The notes under the pieces: generated by a model
What the model was told of the DNA's origin: nothing
The model's input: the letters and a program-made list of their open reading frames with translations, nothing else
The model's database searches: none
Part shown: positions 20,666 through 29,203 of the stretch, in pieces
Layout: each line of letters opens with the position of its first letter
How positions within the stretch are numbered: the stretch's first letter is position 1
Source: Actinomycetota bacterium
GTDB lineage: Bacteria; Actinomycetota; JAUVYG01
Length of the DNA: 37,587 nucleotides
Reading direction: 5' to 3'
Assembly: GCA_030603185.1 (NCBI GenBank)
Contig: JAUVYG010000009.1
Location: 1 to 37,587 of the forward strand
Position numbers and translations under genes: made by a program

Positions 20666-21280
20666 GTGGTAGACGAGACTAATTCATATCAAGCCCAGGC
20701 TGATGAGGGCATTGAAGAAGAAGAAGAAGAAAGTAGAAGTCGCGTAAAACGCGTGGGCATTGCATTGCTCATTCTGTTCCTGCTTCTCCTGCTCCTCCTA
20801 TATCTATCTGGTCTGAGACAATCTGATGCGCCCGCTCCAGCGATTGTAGCCCCCATTTCCTTTGAGGGATCCTGGACGGAAGTAGCAGAGTTCACTGGCC
20901 GTACTGTGGAAGATGACGTAACGGCTTCAGTCCCGACCAAAGTCGAGCAGACTGATACATTCATTACCCCGGGCGAGCAATGGCGGATCACCTGGGAATC
21001 CAACCCGGCTGAGGGTGGTCTTTTGAGCAATGACACTCAGTTCGTGTTCTTCCTCAGACCTAAGATCGAGATCGATGGACAAGGTGACAACCTGCTGATC
21101 GTTGGGATCGCGACTGAACCCAGGAATGCTGTTTGGAATATGAGAACCCCACCCGGCGAATACTTCTTCAACGTTGAGACGCGCAATTCTGAGTGGACGA
21201 TTAAAATCGAGAGTCTGGATGCAGTAGATCCCCCCGGGAACCCAGATGTGAGCGCTGAAGCAGACTCAGCGACCGACTAG
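20666..21280 (+). CDS. Hypothetical single-pass membrane protein with acidic cytoplasmic N-terminus
   Basis: In-frame GTG at 20666 with a purine-rich AAAGGT upstream. VVDETNSYQAQADEGIEEEEEESRSRVKR, TM helix VGIALLILFLLLLLLLYLSGL, and a ~145-aa soluble domain. The longer ORF start at 20264 runs antisense through comM and is not favoured. Confidence 0.65.
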   Translation: MVDETNSYQAQADEGIEEEEEESRSRVKRVGIALLILFLLLLLLLYLSGLRQSDAPAPAIVAPISFEGSWTEVAEFTGRTVEDDVTASVPTKVEQTDTFITPGEQWRITWESNPAEGGLLSNDTQFVFFLRPKIEIDGQGDNLLIVGIATEPRNAVWNMRTPPGEYFFNVETRNSEWTIKIESLDAVDPPGNPDVSAEADSATD

Positions 21281-22000
21281 CCTGCGCCCCAGTACGATCA
21301 GAACAAACTTAGGAAGAGCAAGGGCCCTACCCCATCTAGATGGCGAAAGAGCCACTCGGTAAAGCCACTCAATGCCCAGTTTTTGCGTCCACTCAGGTGC
21401 TCGCTTCGCTCGCCCAGATAGAACATCCAAGCTTCCCCCGACTCCTATGGCCACCTTAGCCTTGAGGACATTCGCATGTTTCTCGATCCAAGCCTCTTGC
21501 CTTCCAACCCCCAAAGCTACCAGTAAATAATCGGGTTGAGCCTCATTAATGGCATCAATGATCCGGCCATACTCAGAGACGTCATGGTACCCATGCTCGA
21601 CGCCCACTATTTGAAGACCCTGGTGCTTCCGGGAAAGAGCGTCGGCGGCCTCTTGGGCAATCCCAGGCTCTGCTCCGAACAGGAAATACTTTGCCCCTCG
21701 TTCGCTACTCTTAGCGGCCGTAGCTTGAGTTAGATCGATTCCCGGTACTCGATATGGAAGCTTTGCAGCCCATTGGACCCCGACCGAGTCAGCGACGATA
21801 AGGTCTGCAGTCTCAATAGTATTCCGCAGCGCCGTGTCTGTACGGGCTTGAACGGACATCTCTACATTCAGAGTAACAACCCTCTTGCACAGGCCTTGCT
21901 CCGAGCAAAATCCTTCAAGCACTGAAACCGCCTCATCGAGAGTCAGCACGTGAACTGGAAGGTCTAGAACCTTTTGTGACCTCAGAGCTACCGCGGTCAA
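21266..22000 (-). CDS. WecG/TagA/CpsF family glycosyltransferase
   Basis: VVTLNVEMSVQARTD...ADLIVADSVGVQWAAKL, YFLFGAEPGIAQEAADAL, PDYLLVALGVGRQEAWIEKH, IGVGGSLDVLSGRAKRAPEWTQKLGIEWLYRVALSPSRW. Confidence 0.95.
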   Translation of the reverse strand: MTAVALRSQKVLDLPVHVLTLDEAVSVLEGFCSEQGLCKRVVTLNVEMSVQARTDTALRNTIETADLIVADSVGVQWAAKLPYRVPGIDLTQATAAKSSERGAKYFLFGAEPGIAQEAADALSRKHQGLQIVGVEHGYHDVSEYGRIIDAINEAQPDYLLVALGVGRQEAWIEKHANVLKAKVAIGVGGSLDVLSGRAKRAPEWTQKLGIEWLYRVALSPSRWGRALALPKFVLIVLGRRLVGR

Positions 22001-22764
22001 GCCGCCTCGTCCTTGGGGAGGCTTGAGTAGTAGGCCTTGAGGCGTCGGTACGGTCTGTACAGCAAATGAGCCCCACCGAGCAAAACAACGAAGATGATCA
22101 GGTATTTAATCCAGACTGGGTCACCCGTTACCCCGGCGATTATTCCGAACAGGGTAAAGAAGAACAGTTGCTCGCCCATGCGAAATCCGGCAAGTGGCAT
22201 TATCCTGTCGATTGCTCCCTCGAAGGCCTCGAACTCCTCGTCCGATCCAGAATCTGCCTCATCTTCATCCCTGACCGGATCAGGTATTTGGCAGTTCATC
22301 TGGCTGTAGTACTCAAGCATGAATAGCAGGAAGAAGGCGGCAAATCCGAGGGGCCAGATAGTCACATCGTCGGTAACAAGGTAGTAGCCCCAGATCAATG
22401 CCAGGACTAAGAAGAACTCTCTGATCCTGTCCGCAACTTGATCGAGCCACCCGCCAATGGCAGAACCGACCCCCTTGAATCTGGCAAGCTGCCCATCCGC
22501 GCAGTCCAGGATAAAGGCTATTTGCAGGAGGATCGACCCGACGATCAATGGAATCGGCTCCATGGTGAACATTAGATAGGAGGCCACAAGGGCCACAAAT
22601 AATGCAAAAAGGGTCACCTGGTTCGGTGTGACGGCGGTATCGCCCACAAGAGAAACGAACTTGTTGGCCAGTTTTGCGGAAAAGGTACGTGCGAACCAGC
22701 CATCTTTGGTCTTAATGGCGGCGCGAAGCCTTTCGGAGCGTTCAGTCACTCGCTGTCGCTCCAT
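21997..22764 (-). CDS. CDP-alcohol phosphatidyltransferase family membrane enzyme
   Basis: Exact CDP-OH-P motif D(x)2DG(x)2AR(x)8G(x)3D(x)3D: DCADGQLARFKGVGSAIGGWLDQVAD, in a multi-TM protein. Confidence 0.95.
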   Translation of the reverse strand: MERQRVTERSERLRAAIKTKDGWFARTFSAKLANKFVSLVGDTAVTPNQVTLFALFVALVASYLMFTMEPIPLIVGSILLQIAFILDCADGQLARFKGVGSAIGGWLDQVADRIREFFLVLALIWGYYLVTDDVTIWPLGFAAFFLLFMLEYYSQMNCQIPDPVRDEDEADSGSDEEFEAFEGAIDRIMPLAGFRMGEQLFFFTLFGIIAGVTGDPVWIKYLIIFVVLLGGAHLLYRPYRRLKAYYSSLPKDEAA

Positions 22765-23855
22765 AACTCTTCGACCAGGGCTGCAACCTCTTTCTCAGAC
22801 ATGGATTCCTTCTCGAGTATAGTGTAACGCCCGGGTCTGGTCTGCGGTGCTTTATAAATGGCTTGAGCTAGATCGCTATTGGACATGCCTACTCCAGCCG
22901 GTGTCATCGGCAGGCCCACTCTCTCAAAGAAATGGCGCAGAGCCTTCCAGTCCTTATTATGCAGTCGAGCTGTCAGTACTGTACCCATTGCTACCTGAGC
23001 TCCATGACTCGCTGGAGAACCAAAAAAGGCGTCCATGGAGTGGCTTACCTTGTGCTCTCCCCCACTGCAGGGCCTACTGGTACCACTGAGCTCCATGGCG
23101 ACCCCCGACAGCACCAAGCCGTTTACCAGCGTAGAAATGAACTTCTCGTGGTGGATATCAAATGTGGCATTGTGGGGATCCTGTCCATCGATGTCGAGCA
23201 CGGGAAGTCCCGAGGCCGCTCCATACAGGGAGCCAGCAGCCATCTCGGAGACCATTACGGCAAAGTCATCCACAAACTCACCCATGTCTCGATGAGCTAG
23301 CCTCCAGTCCTCGACCGCCATGAGATTAGAGAGCAGATCGCCAACACCTGCGCGGATGGTGTCGGCCGGGCTCTGCTGTATCACCTCTAGATCGATCACG
23401 ATCGCAGCAGGCATTCGAGCCCCCAGGCTTTCGGTGAAACCGTACTCATTCCGCAGCACGCTGACTGGCGAACATATACCGTCGTTCGAGATCTGAGTAG
23501 GAATACTGACAAAGGGCAGCTGTTTTTGGGCGGCGGCATACTTCCCTGCATCAAGCACCTTACCGCCGCCTATGCCGATGATGACATCGCATAACGGATC
23601 CGATCCGATCGCTTGCTGAATCCGTTCGGCCTCTTGGACTGTGTTGTCCGAGCAGACCAGGTTGCCGCATCCCTTGCCATTATTTTGACGCCCGATAATA
23701 CTCGAGCCCAGAATCCCGGCGCTGGTCTTTCCGGTCACGACATAAGGATGGGAATATCCAAGTCCCTCAAGCACCTCGTCCAGCTCAGCTTCTGCTGAAT
23801 CGACGCCTCTGGTGACTCTTAGATAATGAGGTACATTGATGCTTCTTAAGTACAA
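22746..23855 (-). CDS. sn-glycerol-1-phosphate dehydrogenase-like (EgsA/AraM family)
   Basis: VIIGIGGGKVLDAGKYAAAQKQLPFVSIPTQISNDGICSPVSVL, AGVGDLLSNLMAVEDWRLA, SGTSRPCSGGEHKVSHSMD, SHGAQVAMGT. Confidence 0.88.
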   Translation of the reverse strand: MYLRSINVPHYLRVTRGVDSAEAELDEVLEGLGYSHPYVVTGKTSAGILGSSIIGRQNNGKGCGNLVCSDNTVQEAERIQQAIGSDPLCDVIIGIGGGKVLDAGKYAAAQKQLPFVSIPTQISNDGICSPVSVLRNEYGFTESLGARMPAAIVIDLEVIQQSPADTIRAGVGDLLSNLMAVEDWRLAHRDMGEFVDDFAVMVSEMAAGSLYGAASGLPVLDIDGQDPHNATFDIHHEKFISTLVNGLVLSGVAMELSGTSRPCSGGEHKVSHSMDAFFGSPASHGAQVAMGTVLTARLHNKDWKALRHFFERVGLPMTPAGVGMSNSDLAQAIYKAPQTRPGRYTILEKESMSEKEVAALVEELWSDSE

Positions 23856-23884
23856 ATACTGCCGTTCAAAGGGGACACTTGGCG

Positions 23885-26878
23885 TTATTCTACCGTTAAA
23901 TAGCGGCTAGCCGAACAGTTGGGGCTGTGGTCCCAGTGCCATGATGTACAGACTTTGAGCCTGTACTCCCCCTTCGAGCTCGGCTTCCAGTAAAGATTGT
24001 AGACACTGGAGGCGTCAGTATTGGAGCTTGCCACCACCGCCCATCCGGTACTCGTCTTCCTCATCATCTCTACTTTGAGTCCGGAATGAAGGGGAAATAT
24101 TGTTCCCCACATCTGAGCCTGTTGGCCAAGCCCTATGGTCTTTCTTGCCAGTACGGCAGGGACATTGAAGTGCACGAGGGCGTAGTTGTTCGCCTGACCG
24201 GAACCGTAAATCCCATGCGGGCCGACTTTGGCTCGATAGAGTGTGTGATTCTTCGGAGTATCCCTTACTTGAGCCTTGCCGTTGGCGTCCGTGTTCACGG
24301 TCTTTATGGCCTTCCACTTCTCGGCTCCATAGGGTTTTTTCTCAAACTGAATGGCTCGTCCGCTCTTTGGCGTGACTCCGTCCAAGAGGGTCACCTTCAA
24401 TAGGGTAGAGTCATGACCGCTCCAGCCATAGACCAGCCTTTGCGGGATCACATCTAAGGTGATCTTTGGGTCACAATTCTGACGGACAAACTTTATTGCA
24501 TCGTATGCAAGGTTGGTGGTCCTGACTGTCTCTCCGGTGTTGGAAGGCAAGTACACCTTGGCGCCGGGACTCTTGTTGAAACGATATGTACCCAGATTCG
24601 CCCATTCCCCGCGGTTGGTGGACTGATTCAGATGAACCACACTGCTGCCGCCAGCACGGTAAATCGTGTATGTTGCGTTCTTTGATGTAGACCACCAGTA
24701 CGGGATGAAGGCGATAACCTTCCATTTGCCGGAGCATGAAAGTTCAGTCTTCCAGGTCGCTGATCTGGTTGGTGTGTCCTGAGTGTTCCAGCTTCTCCAA
24801 TAACTGGACTCATAGCCGCCACTCCCTCTCGAAGCCCAATTCGGCGAGGACGTATTGGCTCTGACAAAGCCTGAATCCTTGTCGTCAACGATCACTTCTT
24901 TGGCAAGCGGGCCAACCTGATCCCCTCCTCCGCCGGATCCCACTGTAACCACCCTAGTCCCGCTGCAGCCTGGACTATGATCCCAGTGCCATGTAGTGCA
25001 AACCCGAAGAGAGTAGCTACCAGCAGAGGGAGGTTTCCAGGAGAATGAGTACTGACTTGATCCGGTCGTCTTTTTGGTGACCAATCGAGTCCATGAAGCC
25101 CCTGTCTTCTTCTCGAGATATACCTCGAGCGATGGGTGGCTCGGATTGACCGAGCCCGACAGTGCTACGGAATCTCCCGGGGAAATCTGAGAGGACGATA
25201 TCTTAATCGGAACCGACATGTGATTCAGGGTATATCCGGTTCCTTCCCCGCCCCAATATGCACCATCACCACCGGCGACTGCCTTGTACAATGTGTGACG
25301 ATCAGGTTTATCGGTGATTGTGGCCTTGCCCCACGAGCTGGTCTTGTAAGCGCCGATCTTTGTCCATGCCGTGTCCCCATAAGGCTTCTTGAAAATATTC
25401 ACCCATCGGTCAGATAGTGGGAGTGACCCCGACATCAGGAAGGCTGAGACCTTTGATGAGTCGTGCCCCGAGTAACCGTAGGTCACTCTTTGCGGGGACA
25501 TCCCCATCGTGACTTTGGTCTCGCAACTCACGCGGTCGAAGCGGATCGCATCAAACGCTATCTGGGTGGTCTTCACCGTCTCTCCGGTGTTCGAGGGCAG
25601 GTCGACTCGCGCTCCGGGCGAATCACTGAATCTGTAGGTGCCGAGCACCTTCCACTTGCCCCGATTCTCGGCTTGATCCACCACAACCGAACTTTGACCC
25701 CCTGCGTGCGTAATCGTGTACCTAGCGGCGTGCGTGGTTGAGTACCAATATGGAATAAAGGCAGACACCTTCCACCTACCCAAGCAGCTCAGAGGTGTCC
25801 GCCACGTACCGACTCTAGTTGGATCATTCTGAGTGTTCCAGCTGGCCCAGTAAGTAGAGTTGTAGCCTCCTGAAGGTCTGCTAATCCAGTTTGCGGACGA
25901 GGTATTCGTTCGATCGAACCCAGAATCCTTGTTGTCCACATTCGCCCTAGAGGAGCCGTTCACCTCGACACCCCAGTAATAGTGCCTAAGAATCCAATCC
26001 CAGCTTTTTCCGTCTTTGGCCCAGCATTGAGAGCCCCATTGCGACAGCTTCCAACCATCCGGTTCGGTACCGCATGAGCCTGCTCGATATGATGCCTGGA
26101 ATATCTTTCCATTCTTGGTCATTCGGAACTGACTAACTGCATCCACCGCGGCCACGACAGACGCCGCTGGCTCACGATCTGGAATATACATCTGACTGTT
26201 GACCGAATCATCGAGATCAGCGACCACAGGATTGCCGTTCATATCAACGGTTGGGTCGCCGCAAACATCATTGGTGGTACGAGTTGCTTTGTACTTGCCC
26301 CCCTGATTCACCCAGTACCAGATATATGTCTTTGCAGCCATGGCCCCTGCCTTGAGGGCTTCCGGGTGCCAGCTCGTCAGCCATTCGTGACCAACGACAC
26401 GTTTGGTGTAATCACTAAGAGGAATCTCGTCAACGCTGACGACACGACCGCAGGCATCAGGATAGTAGCTTGGATAGCTGGCCTTGCAGGTGTTGTATGT
26501 GCTTCCACCGATCGTATATGTGTCTCCTCCGGTGTCGGCACATTTTTCACGACGCGCAATGCGAACGGTGGGCGGGGGTTGTACGTCTGAGTAGTAGGTA
26601 CCAGCGCTCTTCCCGATCCCCGGCAGGTTGCCCAATGCCTGAAAACTTGGTGATTCCGCAGTGCCGGCCATCCATTCGTTGCCTGGCGCGTCACGATCCA
26701 GTCCCATAGCACCGAGCAGTGGTCCATCTTGAACCTCAGCTCCGTCGGCAGCAGTGGCGGAATAGCACAACAAAATCGCGGCGAGCGCATATAAGGTCAG
26801 GAACAGCGGAATTCGCCTGAGGCATATTAGTCGAGTCTCTCTAATGAATAACATGGCTCCAGATCTGTTCGGGCACAC
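23885..26878 (-). CDS. Large secreted SpoIID-domain protein with two tandem golvesin-like plus Ig-like modules
   Basis: N-terminal hydrophobic segment (RRIPLFLTLYALAAILLCYSATAADGAEV). SpoIID-type region GRVVSVDEIPLSDYTKRVVGHEW...HPEALKAGAMAAKTYIWYW. Two homologous ~340-aa modules begin at (N)VDNKDSGFDRTNTSSANW and (I)VDDKDSGFVRANTSSPNW. Confidence 0.85.
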   Translation of the reverse strand: MCPNRSGAMLFIRETRLICLRRIPLFLTLYALAAILLCYSATAADGAEVQDGPLLGAMGLDRDAPGNEWMAGTAESPSFQALGNLPGIGKSAGTYYSDVQPPPTVRIARREKCADTGGDTYTIGGSTYNTCKASYPSYYPDACGRVVSVDEIPLSDYTKRVVGHEWLTSWHPEALKAGAMAAKTYIWYWVNQGGKYKATRTTNDVCGDPTVDMNGNPVVADLDDSVNSQMYIPDREPAASVVAAVDAVSQFRMTKNGKIFQASYRAGSCGTEPDGWKLSQWGSQCWAKDGKSWDWILRHYYWGVEVNGSSRANVDNKDSGFDRTNTSSANWISRPSGGYNSTYWASWNTQNDPTRVGTWRTPLSCLGRWKVSAFIPYWYSTTHAARYTITHAGGQSSVVVDQAENRGKWKVLGTYRFSDSPGARVDLPSNTGETVKTTQIAFDAIRFDRVSCETKVTMGMSPQRVTYGYSGHDSSKVSAFLMSGSLPLSDRWVNIFKKPYGDTAWTKIGAYKTSSWGKATITDKPDRHTLYKAVAGGDGAYWGGEGTGYTLNHMSVPIKISSSQISPGDSVALSGSVNPSHPSLEVYLEKKTGASWTRLVTKKTTGSSQYSFSWKPPSAGSYSLRVCTTWHWDHSPGCSGTRVVTVGSGGGGDQVGPLAKEVIVDDKDSGFVRANTSSPNWASRGSGGYESSYWRSWNTQDTPTRSATWKTELSCSGKWKVIAFIPYWWSTSKNATYTIYRAGGSSVVHLNQSTNRGEWANLGTYRFNKSPGAKVYLPSNTGETVRTTNLAYDAIKFVRQNCDPKITLDVIPQRLVYGWSGHDSTLLKVTLLDGVTPKSGRAIQFEKKPYGAEKWKAIKTVNTDANGKAQVRDTPKNHTLYRAKVGPHGIYGSGQANNYALVHFNVPAVLARKTIGLGQQAQMWGTIFPLHSGLKVEMMRKTSTGWAVVASSNTDASSVYNLYWKPSSKGEYRLKVCTSWHWDHSPNCSASRYLTVE

Positions 26879-26938
26879 TACTGATATTAATCGTCACAGA
26901 GCATAGCGTCCTTGAGCAGGCGGGCGATGTAATAGCTA

Positions 26939-27682
26939 TTAGACCTGGGCTTGGGACTGAATTCCCTGCAGGACTCCGGGTAGAATCTCTTCTCTCGCGA
27001 ACGCCAGGTCTTCATGTGTGTCTATCTCTGTCCAAGGCATCCCCTCAGTGCTGACGAAGGACACAGGATTTTCAACACAAAGTTTATCGATCACATGTTC
27101 GTAGAAACAGTCTAATTCATCGGACTCGATCATGGAATCCATCGTCTCAACCATAGTCTTGGCACGCTCGGCGCCAAATGCCATGATCCCGATGTATTCA
27201 CCAGCAGAGATCTCCGGATCAAGCAGCTTAGAGATCCGGGACAGTTGTCCGGACTGCAGGTAGACCTTCATCTCTTCTTCAGCAAGATCTTTAACATCGT
27301 CGAGGACAATATGGGTCTGGTCCGATGCCACGGATCGGGCAAGTATCTCGGGATGATAGATGATGTCAGAGTTAAGCAGGCGAAAACCGTCCAAGATCCG
27401 ATCCTTGACTACCCACAACGAGTAAATGTTATTGGCCGTCGCATACTTTGGGTTGAAAACAAGCTCAATGCCGGCTTCAGGGTACTTGTCGACCAGGTAG
27501 TCTAGCTTCTCTGCCTGGTAGCCAGTGACTATCGTGATCCCACTTATTCCATTTGCTACTAGAGCCTCGAGCGAATACTCGATCAACGGTTTATCGCCAA
27601 GGGGAACAAGGCACTTTGGCATCTCTGCGGTGACCGGCATAAGCCGCTCACCTTTTCCTGCCGCCAATATCACTGTATTCAA
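26939..27682 (-). CDS. LicC-like / sugar-phosphate nucleotidyltransferase (predicted phospho-alcohol cytidylyltransferase)
   Basis: VILAAGKGERLMPVTAEMPKCLVPLGDKPLIEYSLEAL, NPKYATANNIYSLW, LLNSDIIYHP, GEYIGIMAFG. Confidence 0.88.
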   Translation of the reverse strand: MNTVILAAGKGERLMPVTAEMPKCLVPLGDKPLIEYSLEALVANGISGITIVTGYQAEKLDYLVDKYPEAGIELVFNPKYATANNIYSLWVVKDRILDGFRLLNSDIIYHPEILARSVASDQTHIVLDDVKDLAEEEMKVYLQSGQLSRISKLLDPEISAGEYIGIMAFGAERAKTMVETMDSMIESDELDCFYEHVIDKLCVENPVSFVSTEGMPWTEIDTHEDLAFAREEILPGVLQGIQSQAQV

Positions 27683-27686
27683 AGAG

Positions 27687-28784
27687 TCATCCTTTCGCGG
27701 GTAATACTCGAAGTTCTTTCGGGAATGATGTCAGCATTTCAACCCCATCATCCCTCATTACGATCGTATCCTCTATCCTCACTCCACCGACGCCGGGAAT
27801 ATAGACCCCGGGCTCTATGGTGAAAACATTCATTGGCTCTAGACTCTCTTTGCCTGCGGGCGAAACGATCGGCCTCTCGTGTACCTCGAGGCCCACTCCA
27901 TGACCAAGTCCATGACCGAATGTCTCTGCTAGGCCATGCCTATCTAGTACCTCGCGAGCGATCTCGTGCACCTCAGATCCATTCATCCCTGGCCTGGCTC
28001 CAGATACCGCTGCAAGTTGTGCCTCCAGAGTCGCATCGTACATCTCGCGCTGCTTGTCACTCGCCTCACCCAAGACAAATGTGCGAGTGGTATCCGAGTG
28101 GTATCCATCGACCACGGCTCCAAAGTCGATGAGGACAAAGTCTCCTGCCTCGGCAGTTCTGTCACCGGGTACTGCGTGCGGGAGCGAACTGTGAGACCCG
28201 AAAGCGACGATGGTCTCAAAGGACACAGTCTCGGATCCGAACTTCTTCATCAAATACTCGAGTTCGTTCGCCACATGAGCTTCGGTCACACCGGGTACGA
28301 CATAAGGCAGCACAGCCTCGAGCGCCCGGTCCGCTATCGAGCAGGCCTTTCCAATGCTGATGACTTCCTGTTCAACCTTGACGGCTCTGATCTCTTCAAC
28401 GACGCCGGACATCTCGTACCACTCTCTTTGAAGATCGCCCTTTTGAAGCCGGCGCAGGTTGGCGACGGAAATGATATGTGCTTCGAACCCGATTCGGCCA
28501 GCTCGTAGTTCCTTTGTAATGTCAGCTGCGAGCTGGGTATATGCGTCGCGACCCCATTTTCGGATGCTCCATTCAGGAGCTTCGGTCTGAGCCTGCTCGA
28601 TGTATCGAAAGTCCGTATACAAGACTAAAAGGTCATCGGAAACAACAAGAGCTCCTTCTCCACCTCGGAATCCACTCAAGTAGGAGACGCTCTCAGGTCC
28701 GCTGATAACCATGGCTATGACGCCCTTTGTCCTCATGTGGAGCCTAAGAGACTCGATGCGCTCGCTATGAATCGGTGGCCTCAA
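27687..28784 (-). CDS. pepQ: M24 family Xaa-Pro aminopeptidase/dipeptidase
   Basis: FVLIDFGAVVDGYHSDTTRTFVLG, FGHGLGHGVGLEVHERPIVS, NVFTIEPGVYIPGVGGVRIEDTI. Confidence 0.94.
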   Translation of the reverse strand: MRPPIHSERIESLRLHMRTKGVIAMVISGPESVSYLSGFRGGEGALVVSDDLLVLYTDFRYIEQAQTEAPEWSIRKWGRDAYTQLAADITKELRAGRIGFEAHIISVANLRRLQKGDLQREWYEMSGVVEEIRAVKVEQEVISIGKACSIADRALEAVLPYVVPGVTEAHVANELEYLMKKFGSETVSFETIVAFGSHSSLPHAVPGDRTAEAGDFVLIDFGAVVDGYHSDTTRTFVLGEASDKQREMYDATLEAQLAAVSGARPGMNGSEVHEIAREVLDRHGLAETFGHGLGHGVGLEVHERPIVSPAGKESLEPMNVFTIEPGVYIPGVGGVRIEDTIVMRDDGVEMLTSFPKELRVLPAKG

Positions 28785-29203
28785 CGCTCAAGTAGTGAGC
28801 GCAAGGCAAGCAGGTAACTTGAGTGTCCGAAACCCGAGATCTGCCCGATACATTCACCCGCTGTGACCGAACTGTGCCGGAATTCCTCGCGCGCGTAGAT
28901 ATTCGATAAATGCACTTCGACCACGGGGATAGGAATACTCGAAATCGCATCCCTAACGGCGATGCTGTAATGAGTTAACGCTCCGGGATTGATGATGACT
29001 CCGTCATGGTCAGCGAAATCCTGTAGCTTATCGACGATTGCACCCTCGTGATTCGACTGAAATGTCGTTGCCTCCATACCAAGATCCGCTGCGTAAGAGA
29101 GAATCGCGGCATCAAGATCCTCGATTGACAAACTACCGTACACCTCGGGCTCCCTGGTGCCCAACATATTCAGGTTAGGCCCATGTATCACTAGAATCTT
29201 CAT
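28781..29203 (-). CDS. aroQ: Type II 3-dehydroquinate dehydratase
   Basis: ILVIHGPNLNMLGTREPEVYGS, QSNHEGAIVDKL, IINPGALTHYSIAVRDAI, PVVEVHLSNIYAREEFRH. Confidence 0.97.
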   Translation of the reverse strand: MKILVIHGPNLNMLGTREPEVYGSLSIEDLDAAILSYAADLGMEATTFQSNHEGAIVDKLQDFADHDGVIINPGALTHYSIAVRDAISSIPIPVVEVHLSNIYAREEFRHSSVTAGECIGQISGFGHSSYLLALRSLLER

